Assembly: GCA_022813625.1 (NCBI GenBank)
Contig: JAKLMB010000056.1
Span: 1-64,000 of the forward strand
Direction: 5' to 3'
Source: Aaosphaeria pasadenensis
Lineage: Eukaryota; Ascomycota; Dothideomycetes; Pleosporales
Length of the DNA: 64,000 bases
Below, in pieces: positions 1 through 10,695 of this stretch (position 1 is the first letter of the stretch; the number at the start of each line of letters is the position of its first letter). The notes under the pieces were generated by a model. It was given only the letters and a program-made list of their open reading frames with translations. It was not told the origin of the DNA and searched no databases. The position numbers and the translations under genes are program-made.

Positions 1-72
1 CCCTAACCCTAACCCTAACCCTAACCCTAACCCTAACCCTAACCCTAACCCTAACCCTAACCCTAACCCTAA
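1..72. repeat. Telomere, (CCCTAA)12
   Basis: Twelve perfect head-to-tail CCCTAA units, the C-rich strand of the TTAGGG telomere found in most filamentous fungi. The array begins at base 1 and passes directly, through a short A run, into the AT-rich remnant of a retroelement. The window is therefore a true chromosome end and everything right of it is subtelomeric. Confidence 0.98.
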
Positions 73-1980
73 AAAAAGTAGTTTATTAGCAGCTTCTACT
101 ATTTTTCTAAGTTCTAATACTTCTATGTATATACTAATAAGTGCATGCTATTATATAAGTATTACTTTCTCTATATATTCTAGGTTAGTATAGGGTCCTC
201 TATATGCTGTATATACGCCCTTTATTACCCTTCTAACTACTTCTTTTAGTAGGAATTTGCTATTTTCCCTACTATATCTATACTATTTAGAGTAGTTATA
301 CTTATACTTATTATACTATTTAATATAAATATACTTATATATTTCCTTATTAGCTATTTTTTTATTATACGTCTCCTTTTAAGTATATCTATTAGTATAG
401 GTAGTATAGTTTATAACTTTATTTTTATACTTCTATTACCTGGTATAGCTGTTTCTATATTTAGTATACCTTCCTAGGCAGCTTCTTTTAAGTACTTTCT
501 TAGAAGTAAGCTTCTTATATACTATAGCTATCCTAATAGCTCTTATTAGTTAGTTATTTTATTCTCTATCTTTATAGTCCCTTATAAAGTATCTAGTTTT
601 TCTATATCTTAGATAGGCTTTATTATTAAATTAGTATTATTACTTATCCTTTTTAGCTTTTAACTACTATTATTTCTTCTATTCCTTTATATATTCTTTT
701 TTAGACTTAGGTTTCCTAATCCTATTAATATCTATTAGATCCTAATAAGGCCTTTATTTCTTCTAGTTAGTATAAATTTCTAAGTATTAGTACCCTTTCT
801 TTTTCTACCTTTATTTAAAGTGCCTATTATTAATCCTTACTATAAGTACTATAAGCTTATCTAAATTTTTTAGTAGCTCTTGTCTTATAAGGTTATCTTT
901 TATATCTTCCTTTAGCCCTTAGTAGTATAGATCTAGTAGGGTATCTTTATCCTAGTTTAAGAATGCTTAGATCCTTTAGAAGTTAGCTATATACTTACTA
1001 GCTAATATAATCTATTAAAGGTTCTTTAGCTCTCTTAGGGCTACCTATTCTTTATTAATATCTCTAAATACTATATTAAGTTCCTTCTTAAATTTATTAT
1101 AGTCTTTAAAAATTCTTCTAGTATTATTATAGGCTTTTACTAGGTTACTTATATTTTCTAAGTAGTTCCTCTATAGGGGTTAGAACTATTTAGCTATATC
1201 TTTAGCTATAAGGGCTCCTACTACTATTACTTAATTACTATAGTTTACTACTAGTACTATATATATTAGCTATACCTTAACCTAGGTTATAAAGGGTTTA
1301 ACTATTCCTTTTTTACCTATAAACTTTTTAGGTTTAGTAATTATTTTAGCTAAGGTATTTATTTTTTAGGTTTTAATTATAAGTCTTATTTATTCTAACT
1401 ATTTATTCTATTAATTAATAATCTTATTCTATTAGTTAATAATTTCTTAAGCTATTAGCTGTGTAGCTAGTACTACTAAAGTAGATTAGTTAACTATATT
1501 ATCTTAAACTATTACTTTCTATAAAGGTAGTTAATATATAATAATAGGTAACTTACTATATAAGGTAAGAGGGTATATTATAGAGGTTTATATAGGGTAA
1601 AGCAAGTATTAAGATAGGATAATATCTCTAACTTATCTAAGAAGATAAGCTACTATTATACTAGTAAGGTAATTCTAAAAGATTAAATATAATTTATTAT
1701 TAATTATAAAGAACTCCTATATATAAAATCTAATAATTTTATATACTTATCCTCTTTTATCCTTAATTAAGCTGCTTGTCCTCTTAGCCTTAGCTAAGAC
1801 CTTAAGTACCTTAATTATAATTAGGCTGCTTATCTTCTTAGCCCTTACTAAGACCTTAAGTACCTTAATTACTCTATCCTGTAATATTAGATTATATAAC
1901 TGTCCCTTAGGTGTTATTAGAGCTATAGGTCCTAATCTCTGACTTCTATCCTAAGTACTTGACGCCTTCTCTGTCCTTAT
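73..1980 (-). mobile_element. RIP-degraded Ty3/gypsy-like retroelement (gag remnant)
   Basis: The block is extremely AT-rich, with TpA everywhere and CpA, TpG and CpG nearly absent, the signature left by RIP (CpA to TpA). Read on the minus strand it keeps the outline of a retrotransposon Gag: a low-complexity N-terminal part (about 1550-1150), the Retrotrans_gag core (about 1100-845, with recognisable FKKEL, LREL, ANF and DLYY..LKEDIKD stretches) and a decayed CCHC zinc-knuckle region (about 640-590, where RDY stands for the expected RDC). The frame is closed by many TAG/TAA codons at places where Trp or Gln is expected. Protease and reverse transcriptase should follow toward the telomere, but the element stops at the repeats, so it was truncated there. 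The outer border near 1980 is judged by composition only. I could not delimit LTRs. Confidence 0.8.
1771..1864. repeat. Imperfect 40-bp tandem pair inside the retroelement
   Basis: Bases 1771-1810 and 1825-1864 are two direct copies of a 40-bp unit differing at about five positions, mostly transitions, separated by a 14-bp AT spacer. Both copies end in CTTAAGTACC. They lie upstream of the gag remnant on its own strand, where the leader or the LTR end would be. Confidence 0.75.
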
Positions 1981-2136
1981 AGGTTCTGGTATTGTAACAT
2001 ATCCGTGGTTCTAATATACATAGGGCAAGATTCTCAACCCATTCGTCGAATTTGCCTTGAACAATATGGCACTTTAGGCGTTCCCACCGATGACAAGGGT
2101 AGCCAGAAAGCCAGCAAGTGGTAGTATTGCTTTCAT
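1975..2136 (-). pseudogene. Stub of a secreted-protein gene with nonsense lesions
   Basis: From an ATG at 2136 the minus strand encodes a clear 20-residue signal peptide (MKAILPL.. ending in GGNA), at once followed by TAA. The frame then stays protein-like for about 25 codons to a TAG, and then enters the AT-rich element. Both stops sit where a glutamine codon (CAA or CAG) is one C-to-T step away, the change RIP makes. The 3' part has been replaced by the retroelement, so length and family of the original protein cannot be told. The reading as a dead secreted protein is an inference from the signal peptide. Confidence 0.5.
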
Positions 2137-2910
2137 GTTTGTATAGGTATAAGCACTATTCGATAATGTGTTGCGACAAGGAACAAGCATGTAGGAAGAA
2201 TGTGAGCATTTGCTGGGACTCTTAAATAATGCAAATCAAGTCCAATAACTCTTCATTGTGACATTACCCTACTGCAATACATTCGCGAGATGCATGCGAA
2301 TCAGTGAAACTGACAAGAACACGGTGCATCATAATCAACCAAAGAAATCGGCAGTTCTGTTCGGGACTCAGCAGCAAGTGGTAAGTAATAGGATGGTGCA
2401 GTGATAAGGTTAGATGGCTTGCAGAGGCACGGAGAAGGATCAAGAAAGAAGATACATGCGCGTTAAAACCCTTTAAACTTTGCAGGGGATAATAGCGCTA
2501 GGCTGACCTGGATAGGGATATCTACACCTTAAACTGCACAGTTGCATATGTAACTCATTTACAACAAAACCTATTAGAAGCAGTAATAGAAGCAAATATG
2601 TTGTCGTACTTATCCTTCTTCCATTTCATGTGTACATTGAGTTTGAACATTGGAGTAAGTAAAAATATTACTTTGAATCTCACTGTGCTGTAGGGCTGTC
2701 TAAACGAGGTGTGGTTGGTTATCCAAATCGAGGCAGCCACAGCGGCAAGTCGGACCTCTCAAGTATACAGCTTTGTCGAGGATTGGAATCCATGTCTTGC
2801 TCATGCAGACAACTAAAGAGACCTTCCAAACCTTGTATACCCTGCCAGGTGTTGCGTGCTGTGGGGTTGAGTACAAGCAACGCAAATACTGTCCATGCAC
2901 CAAGCAGATC
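2137..2910. other. Gene-free stretch
   Basis: Base composition returns to normal (about 45% GC). Only short overlapping frames on both strands are present and none has a recognisable motif, intron pattern or good start context. The left part may be the 5' region of the dead secreted-protein gene. Confidence 0.5.
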
Positions 2911-3030
2911 CTGCATACACGTCTGTTTCAAGAGATGATGCTCAGAAATTCTGCATGCACGTCTGTTTCAAGACGTAATTCTCACAGATTCCACATGCAC
3001 GCCCGTTTCAAGGGTTAATGCTCGGGTTGT
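2911..3030. repeat. 3 x 40-bp tandem repeat (minisatellite)
   Basis: Three abutting 40-bp units at 2911-2950, 2951-2990 and 2991-3030. Each carries a near-constant core CAYRCACGYCYGTTTCAAG in its first half and a more variable second half. No spacers separate the units and no coding frame explains them. Confidence 0.85.
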
Positions 3031-3143
3031 CATAAATTTGTCGAGTCATTCAGACAAAGTCAATCTATGCTAGATTTCACTGATTGATACAACCACAAAA
3101 ACAAGCCTGAAAACTGTCACGGGCGCGACATTGAGATCTTTAC

Positions 3144-4110
3144 CTAGAATGAATTATGGTTTGTCAAGTGGGTGAATGACGATTTGGTCAGGCCCGGGCC
3201 GCTCCTCCTCCTGGCGTACACCAACAGCGACGAGACGAGTTCATTCGGGTCGTTCGAGACCTCGTTCTTATGCGTCGCCGCGTCCGGCCACTCGTGCTTC
3301 ATCGCCAGCGCCTTCTTGTAGATCATCCCATTGCTCAGCGAGTGTAACTCTTCCCTACTGCAAACGCGCATACGATGGTTCGTATCGACTACAGACCCGA
3401 CTTGTCGTTGTATCCTTGCTTGTTCAGAATATCCAGTGAAAGATAGTTGGACGTGCCGCACGTGGACGTCTTTCTGATCCCAACATCCTTCGCCGACACG
3501 AGCACAGCTGCCAGTCCAAAATTCACCATCTTGACGCTCATTCCTCAGTCAAAAAAAATGTTCCCCGTCTTGAGGTCGCAGTGCACGATGTTGGTGTGGT
3601 ACAAGTACTTGGCCGCGCTGCACAGCTGGATAAAGAACCTGCGGATCTCGGGCATCGTGAAGGACTTGCGAGATTTGAGAGAGTCGACGAGTGAGCTATT
3701 GTGAAATTGTTCCTGAGCGATACAAGTGTTGTCCTCAAACGAGACGGCGCGGTGAAAGGCAACAATGTTCGGATGGTGCAGATTCGAGTGTAAGTGGAGC
3801 GTGGATGCACACTATGTACACGAACATACCATGTTAGCATTTCCGTCCTCGAAATGGACTAAAACTCCCCAAGGGCTTCTATGAAAATGGGCCGTCTTAT
3901 TAATCTTTCTATATTATGCGCTTGTCATTCTAGTTGCGCACCATGTTGGGAGCGATGACCTTGCCCATCGACTTGCAGCGTGGTGCAGCGCGGCGCTTTA
4001 GCAGATGGTGAAGTCGCTGTTGCCCAGCTTGCGGCCGGGTGAGGTATTGATACTGGCCCTGGGGCTTCTTTGACCCAGCGACGGCGGTTTGTCCAGTAGC
4101 ACCGACATGC
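3144..4110 (-). pseudogene. Polo-type serine/threonine kinase pseudogene
   Basis: Kinase-domain landmarks occur in order on the minus strand but in different frames and with internal stops. A trace of the glycine-rich loop lies near 4020. Then come HPNIVAFHRAVSFEDNT (about 3780), a catalytic-loop relic HCDLKTGNIFFD (about 3570) where HRDLK is expected, NFGLAA in place of DFG, a T-loop CGTSNYLSLDIL (about 3460), and the end of the C-lobe (EWPDAATHKNE, LVSSLL) near 3250. The spacing and the FEDNT and NYI/L-type segments fit the Cdc5/Plo1 polo family. Loss of the catalytic Arg, conversion of the DFG Asp and several frame breaks make it inactive. No polo-box region is recognisable. The functional parent is presumably elsewhere in the genome. 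Confidence 0.8.
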
Positions 4111-4405
4111 TTTCTGTAGTGAAATTTTCTCGTGTGTAGAAAGGGATGCGTGTCCGCGGTGGTAGGTGTGGTTCCAATGTTTGGGTAGATGCGTGGTGCT
4201 GGGCAGTAGTCCATTTAGAGGCATCAAACCTTTATGCGCACCGTCCCGGTATACATAGATTTAAACCCGGTAAGATAACATGGATTCTTTTCGTAATGTA
4301 ATTTAGAAGATAATCGTATATAAATTTAATCATTCTTGTAGGTTCTTTCTTTAATAAAAAACCACTCTTGAGTTTAATACTAGATAGCATCACGACCTAC
4401 TATAC
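4111..4405. other. Gap between kinase pseudogene and permease 3' end
   Basis: AT-rich, especially 4260-4380. It probably carries the 3' UTR of the permease on the minus strand. Nothing else is recognisable. Confidence 0.5.
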
Positions 4406-6366
4406 TCAGATCTCTACCTTCGGGCCCTTGTAAGTCTTTCTTGCTCTCAATCCCCACCAAGCTATTGCAATAAACAATACTCCGAAATATACAGCCAAGG
4501 ACCAATTGAACGTGCTTGCAGATAGATCTGCTACTGGTGGCCAGAATGAAAAGAACCAGCCGATGAAGCTGTATATCATCGCAAAAATAGTTACTGGGAC
4601 TCCAAGCCTCCCCATGCAGAATGGACCCCATGCCATATCTACAGAGGCAGTTGTCAAGCGGCGGTAAAGCATGACGCCTCCAGCAACCATGAAAGCAGAG
4701 TAAAATCCGGCAACGGTTAGGCCAGTGAGAGCGTTGAAAGTGACTACAGATCCTAAATTAACAAGAGCAAGACTGAGTGAGATAAAGGCAGTAATGCTGA
4801 TGGCAAAGATCGGAAGAGATGTATGGTGCTCGACCTGAATTACGCATTAGTACAGAATTGTGCAGCAAAATGGGAGACACGAACTCTGGATATGTAGGTC
4901 GACAATGGGACCCCATCCTCGCGAGCAAATGCCCAAAGCATACGGGAAGCGGTTCCGAGCAACCCAATAGAACCACAGATACCCATAGTCAGGATAATGC
5001 AAGTCTATTAATATATGACAGAGCATTAGACAAAATACGCACGAGATATCCATCGGGAATACTAACCAAAAGTGAAGCACCAGTGACTGATTTCGTAACG
5101 GAAGCGAACATAGAGACAAATGCGACACCCCCAGGCATATCCATAATGTCTTCAACGCTGCCCATACAGAAGAATACGACAACTAAAGCTGCCCATCCTA
5201 TTGCTCCGTTGATAAGCACTGTTATGATCAACGCTTGGGGGATGACGACAGCAGCGTTCTCGATTTCTTCGGCCATGTGTGTTGCTCCACCCACACCTAA
5301 CAACGTTAGCAAGTATGGGATGGGGGTCTTTGTTCAACTGATTGGACCTACCATTGAACATGTACATGATAGTAACGGATCCGACTAAAGCAGATTGAAT
5401 ATTTGTAAGGCCTCCCAAGTTCATGAAGTTGTCAAATACCAACGTCGGCGAGGATTTCGGTGCCAAGTACATCAATACGATCATGATTGCGAAAAATCCC
5501 ACAACGTGAACGATGAATGCAACTGCCTCAAGCCACGGAAATACTCGCCCAAGGTACGTGTTGATCAACAGGGCGAGTGCAACCACGGCGTAGAAGTTTA
5601 GTATGCCATGCCAGGCTTTCGTTTCGTAATCGGGATAGTTGATCTGTACCAAGCCCACAACGATGGTAGAGTTAATCCATGCCACAGATGCACATGCCCC
5701 TTGCCATGCTATTACAAGAACTAATCAAGAGGGTCAGTATGTTAACAAGTAGAAGTAGATGCGTAGTGTATACCCCAACCGGTCATGCATGATAAGAAGT
5801 TGGACAGGTTCTTTGGCGCAAGGATAGCGACCCAATTGTATTCACCCCCAGACAAAGGTATCCTAACACTAATGAGTAACTAGTTTGAGTCTTCGCAGGG
5901 TGAAGAAAAACTCACATTGATGCCATTTCCGCCATGACAAGAACCTGTGATAAAACACCCAAGGTAACGATAGGAAAGGCTGCAAAAGCCCCCGTTGGAC
6001 CACCGTTGAGTAAGAATGACTGAACAAACACAAAAGACCCCTCCCAAGTGAGCACTATAAGACAATTGTTAGTAGTGTACGTCTTGCTGACTTTGTGCTT
6101 AATTACTCAAAGTACAACCCAACCCGAGGCAAGAGATGAGACTGAAGGTACGCTATTAGCAGATGAGTAGCTGTGCTGATAATATAAGGAACAATTCACA
6201 TCACCTTTAGCTGTTGTTTTTTGCCGAAGTGCGCAAGAACTTGTTCATCACTTCTCATGATCTGGTGTTCGCCCTCGGAAGCTTGATTCTGGCTCTGGTG
6301 GTCAGGCAAAGTCTTCGTCATGTCTTGAGAACTTTGCGAGATATCGATAGACCTCATGATGATCAT
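4406..6366 (-). CDS. Amino-acid/GABA/choline-type permease (APC superfamily)
   Basis: A plasma-membrane transporter of the fungal ACT branch of the APC superfamily, which includes the yeast GABA permease UGA4 and the choline permease HNM1. Its own substrate cannot be read. About six short introns split the gene, and splicing gives one uninterrupted frame. The soluble N-terminus ends in DEQVLAHFGKKQQLK. It is followed by LTWEGSF..NGGP, EMASM/IPLSGGEY, a long membrane block WINSTIVVGLVQ..., HMAEEIENA, SRMLWAFAREDGVP and a final hydrophobic pair ending KGPKVEI. HMAEE and AFARDxG are family hallmarks, and about twelve membrane segments are visible. Three in-frame ATGs (6366, 6357, 6321) precede the N-terminus, and I took the longest. 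The gene appears intact although it lies next to wreckage. Confidence 0.88.
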
Positions 6367-6843
6367 CAAGAGGTTTGTGCTACTTTCAGAGTGCGTGAAG
6401 AGAATGTGTAAGAGATGAAGGCTTTATTGAGTTTGGAGTGAAGGTGCCTGGATGGGAACAGTAGACAAGTCATTCAATCTGACTATAAGAACTACAAGTT
6501 GAGCGCACACGGACAAACCTCTTCAGTCGGTATACTAGTGCAGCTATTGACTACTGCAGGTGCGGGTAATACCGATGAACATGTGCATCGCCAAGAAACA
6601 TCACTGCATTCATTGCTGCATTCATTGCTACTGTGCCACCGGATCTCACGTACCATGACAGGGTTCACAGGAAGGCGTACCGACAGGGAGACAATAACAA
6701 CACTTGGTCCTAGAATTCTCGACCTGCTCCGTGTGGCCTTCTATACATTCGTCATCCCTTGCTTGATAAAAGGCCTTTGACTTCCGATCTATTACCAACG
6801 CTTTAACACTAACATCCTCACACTTAAATCCATCTCATACAAC
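6367..6843. promoter_or_regulatory. Divergent promoter region
   Basis: This stretch separates the permease start (minus) from the rhodopsin-domain gene start (plus). A 12-bp duplication, CATTCATTGCTG followed by CATTCATTGCTA, lies near 6606-6629. A plus frame at 6499-6780 has no motif and is not called as a gene. Confidence 0.5.
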
Positions 6844-8000
6844 ATGTCATCATCAGGTAATAGTATCGATGAGGAGCACTTTGGAGCTGCTGTCGATATT
6901 ACAGTATGGTTGTGCTTCACTATCACAGGTCTTGCTGTCCTTGCAAAAGTACTGGGAAGAATATGGCGGCGAGATCCGATTCCACTTGGTTTTGATGAGG
7001 TCGTGATGTCCATTGCACTTGTAAGTATTTACTCCAAACTGGAGTTGCTTTGGGCATGCTAAATCACGAAGATTGCGGCTTTTGCACAGTCGCTAGTTGT
7101 GTCGAGGCAGGTTGCAGCCGGCTTGGGAACCAACCCTAGGCAGATACCAGAGTCGCAGCAAGGATCGTATGAGAAGTTGGGGTACACGTCGCAGTTCCTA
7201 TACGTGGTTACGATAGGGTCAGCGAAAGTCGCTACGTTCCTTTTCGCTGTGAAGCTCGGTGCATTGCGCCATCTACCAAAAATTACCTACGCTGGATTTT
7301 TCATCACTTCCGTATGGTTCATGTTAGTCCTCTACCTTGCCAGTCTTTGTTAATCATTATCATTCATTGACATTGAAAATAGAACATCTGGGCTACTTGT
7401 TGCCTTCCAGTGCCAGGGCCCCTATTACTGGAAGATCTACTCTGGGCGTTGCATCAGTCAAGTAGGATCCCAGCACGAAACAACGACGATAGAATACTGA
7501 TACTTTTCAGTCCAGATTCTGGTCCTATGTTGAGGTTTTCAATGCCAGTATTGACATCAGCTTTGTCATTGTCCTGAATTTTCTTGTACGTGATATACTG
7601 GTTGCACACACAAGATATGTCTTATATGCTGTCTTTTGCCTCCGACTTTTGTAAGCTTTTCTTTCCGACTTAAGTTTACTTTTCTCATTATGCGTTTAGG
7701 ACTATTCCAGCAATGATCATGCGACTTTTCTATATATATCGACACGACTTCAAGACTGCAAGCCACGAAGAAGCTCGTATTGCTATTGCTACAGCTGTAG
7801 CAATGGATGTGAGTGTTTTAGTCACATGTATACCCTTCTTGAAACCGTTTGTGGAACAACTACAACCGGGTTGGTCAACAAGCGATATTCGTCGCGGGGT
7901 CGGATATGGAGCTTCTCAGGGGAAGCAAAGCAGAAGCATTGTGGTATCATTTTCTGACCGCTTTCCTATGGGCTCAGTAGTGGCATCTAGTGCCAACTGA
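6844..8000 (+). CDS. Fungal rhodopsin-domain integral membrane protein
   Basis: A membrane protein of the large fungal rhodopsin-like family (the domain of PTH11-like and related proteins), role unknown. Four introns are inferred: from 7021 (GTAAGT, branch TGCTAAAT), from 7320 (GTTAGT), from about 7461 (GTAGGA..TTTTCAG) and from about 7651 (GTAAGC..GTTTAG). Joined, they give one frame with hydrophobic stretches ITVWLCFTITGLAVLAK, QFLYVVTIGSAKVATFLF, ITYAGFFITSVW, ISFVIVLNFLV and IATAVAMDVSVLVTCIPFL. The segments FQCQGPYYWKIYSGRC and IPAMIMRLFYIYRHDF match the usual family order (the C..P...W conserved loop, then the P-x-x-x-W/R helix). The C-terminus is short, ending at the TGA at 7998. A second family member lies at 36376-37616. 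Confidence 0.8.
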
Positions 8001-9113
8001 AATATCCTTCGCAAGCAGAACAGTGTTAATTTACCTGTCTAAGTTGGCCCACTCGAATAGATGAGGTTGTAATCACTCAACTATACCTAGAAGGAATACA
8101 TGCGGCGGAAAAGACATTTCGCTCATTATTGCACCCTTGATAATAACTTTAGTCTATACTCAACGATTATTATCAAATCGAAAAGATGATCGATGTAATC
8201 TAAACCCTATCGCAAAATGTTACTTCCGGCGCTACGTGGATTCTCGTGGAAAACGAATATTAGAAGTCAATGTTAGAAGTCAACGCGCCCCTGCCCGGCC
8301 TCCATCGGACTTTGGGAAATGGTCCCTAGAACGTCATTTTCCAGCCACGCCCCAGTAGGGCGACGCAAAGCCTGAGATTGGGGAATAGTCCTTCACGGAG
8401 TCTACATTTCTGCATGGAAAACCTGGAATGTAATCTAATTTCGGGGAACTAATAAGGGTTATCACATCCTTCTAGCCAAGAAAGAAGTCATTGTTTCCTC
8501 TCGATCACTTGAAAGAGGATTTGACAGGCCCTGTTGAATGTTGGCCACACGTAAGAGCCCTGCACTATTATCGAAATGATCAACCATGTTAAGAAGTCCG
8601 TGTCCCTCACATTACTGGCCATACAGTTGTCTGACCGGCCAACGGTTGAACTACGCCGCAATCTTGCAGAGCACTCCGAACGAACCCTCAGTACTACCTG
8701 TAATTGTTCGTATTCGTTTGCCTGAATTTGCCTTGCATAGGATGTATCCGGAAGTGAATACGGCTCTCCAGAGCTTCACTCTGATTTGTTTCCTCTGACG
8801 TATCGGCATCCTTGTTAACCACGTCCGGGCCTTTGAACAGAGACACGGACTATATTGATTATGCATTGCGCCGGTCCATATCCATGCTTTTCATATATAT
8901 TAACATGCAATTGGTTAAGATATGGTGACGTATCCTGCATCGGCAAGTCCGGTCGATTTGGATGCTATCGACTATTTTGTGATTACTTGGCCCCAAATCA
9001 AAGGGTAAGAACATCAATTTCAGATATATTTGGTTGTATGGGACTCTTTTGGTCTTTCTACTTGAGTATATCTCTTCTGCGATCTTCATTACATCTAGGA
9101 ATTAATACGGACA
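8001..9113. other. Intergenic, no gene recognised
   Basis: About 1.1 kb with only short frames. One (ATG at 8576, 50 codons) reads protein-like but has no family signature. A 13-bp direct repeat TTAGAAGTCAAYG occurs twice near 8262-8287. The right end is the promoter of the acetyltransferase gene. Confidence 0.5.
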
Positions 9114-9915
9114 ATGTCTCTTCAGCTGTCTTTAGTTACTCAAGATGAAGACTTTTACAAATTTGCACCCCTAATGTTTGAGGCAATTCATCCTAATGGA
9201 TTTGTTGACGCTTGTTGGCCCAGGAATTTGGCACCGGAAGCGCAATCGATCCATGCTAGTGGCTTTATTGCCCACAAAGGTTTTGATCCCACTGTACAAT
9301 GGGTCAAGGTCACAGATACAGGCACTGGAGACATCATCGGTGTCTCTCAGTGGCTAATCATCAAAGATGAAAAACCCCCAGAATTTGACTTTGATGGGCC
9401 GCCTGGTACATGGAAAGACGAAAAAGAGAGGTTATACGCTCAAGACATCTATCGTTCCTTCGTGCGTTATAGGCGGGATGTTCTTCGCAGCAATAACCTG
9501 CCTATCGTTGGTAAGAATAGATATATGAGTCCCTATTTTTCAACTTCAGAAGCTGATAGATATGTCATAGTTCTTAGCATCATGACTGTGCATCCTAACC
9601 ATCAATTCCGCGGCGCAGGTACTATGATGATGAAGTGGGGTAATGACATCGCCGACGAGATCAAAGCACTGGTATGTAATCTTTGTGTAGTTGACAAAAC
9701 TCGGCTTTTTCTAGCGTTAGGTAGTCAATGCTAACCCCGGAAAGTCTGTTGTAGAAGCTACTAATGCGGGTCGCTGGTTATACGAGAAAATGGGTTACGA
9801 AACTAAGCACCACTTTGCTGTCGAAGCCTCTGGAGATTCAATTACCGAGGTTGTTCAGAGGCTTTTCTTCATGGTAAGGCCCCGGGCGCTGGACCTGGAT
9901 GTTGATCATGTTTGA
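9114..9915 (+). CDS. GNAT-family N-acetyltransferase (paralogue 1)
   Basis: A cytosolic acetyl-CoA-dependent acetyltransferase of unknown acceptor. Intron 1 is 9511-9570 (GTAAGA..CATAG). Intron 2 starts at 9672 (GTATGT) and most likely ends at 9744, after a perfect TGCTAACC branch site: that choice aligns ADEIKAL-SVVEATNAG with ADEMNAQCIVEASGMG of the paralogue at 13092. An earlier acceptor at 9720 would keep the frame but insert eight residues. The acetyl-CoA loop is HPNHQFRGAG followed by MMMKWG, and the C-terminal GNAT motif B is WLYEKMGY. The conserved family block IIGVSQWLI lies near residue 80. The gene is complete, ending at TGA 9913-9915. Confidence 0.82.
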
Positions 9916-10489
9916 ATATTGTGGTGTAGCAGGATAGATGAGGCTATTCGGGGATCACGTGTATGGGGAAATGCACTAGGCAGGGCATAGAGAGACCGAT
10001 CAGGGCTGCCGAGAGAGATCGAGGCATCATCCACCAACCTCCCGAGGCCTATAGACAGAGTCAAATATCTACCTTTCCTACCTATTCACCGATTGCGGGT
10101 CGTGCTTGTGATGCTCCCTAACAGAGGCGTCTATGCGTGACAATACGGCATGTGATGGATTCTCGGTTCGTACGAGACTCTATGAGTCAAAGGCTGTACT
10201 TTTCATTTGAAGACGTCTAGCTACGGCTAATGACCTTGACGAGAAAATGAGACATACGGTGCGTAGCCTGACATAAGTGTTGTGGAAGTCTAGTTTGCAC
10301 AATAAATTTCAAGCTTAGATTCACCTTATGCACTTATGCAACACGTAAACCATCAAATGTCAATTGATAAACCGTGAAGAGTATATTCCATAGTCGAACT
10401 TGTTCAATATCCAAGCAGTTGGATAGCTATTTGTGCTTGGACTCTCAGGTACTATCCGCCTGCCCACCTGACCACCAGATAACACCACA
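9916..10489. other. Intergenic, nothing recognised
   Basis: Between the acetyltransferase 3' end and the 3' end of the small peptide gene. No frame of note, repeat or RNA gene was recognised. Confidence 0.5.
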
Positions 10490-10695
10490 TCAGAAACAAT
10501 CAGCCACCGACTCAATCGCGTGAACACTCCCCTGGGGACAGTTCAATGCCTCGGCTTCGTTATTATTGTTGTTGACTTCTAGAACATATTAGCAAAATCA
10601 TGTAGATGGTCAAGATGAACAGGATTACCCTCAATTGGCAACGCGACAGCGAATGTCGCAACGAGAAGGACCAAAACGCCAGTGAAGAAGCGCAT
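10490..10695 (-). CDS. Small secreted peptide, 51 residues, one intron
   Basis: This gene is invisible as a single frame. Exon 1 (10695-10629) encodes a strong signal peptide, MRFFTGVLVLLVATFAVA, ending LPIE. A 50-bp intron (10628-10579) has donor GTAATC, branch TTTGCTAAT and acceptor TTCTAG. Exon 2 (10578-10490) continues with an Asn run (VNNNNN), acidic residues and NCPQGSVHAIESVADCF, then TGA. The mature part is about 30 residues with two cysteines 19 positions apart, able to form one disulfide. No Kex2 (KR/RR) site is present, so it does not look like a repeat-type RiPP or pheromone precursor. It could be an effector-like peptide or a defence peptide. It lies between an acetyltransferase and a UstYa-like gene. 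The signal peptide and intron are convincing, the function is unknown. Confidence 0.6.

Noticed and set aside
2911..3030. Tandem 40-bp units as a CRISPR-like array
   Set aside because: The units abut without unique spacers, drift from copy to copy, and the genome is eukaryotic.
4819..5388. Long plus-strand frame (189 codons)
   Set aside because: It is antisense to permease exons and introns that have clear motifs.
6499..6780. Plus frame of 93 codons between the permease and the rhodopsin-domain gene
   Set aside because: No ATG context or motif; sits in a divergent promoter.
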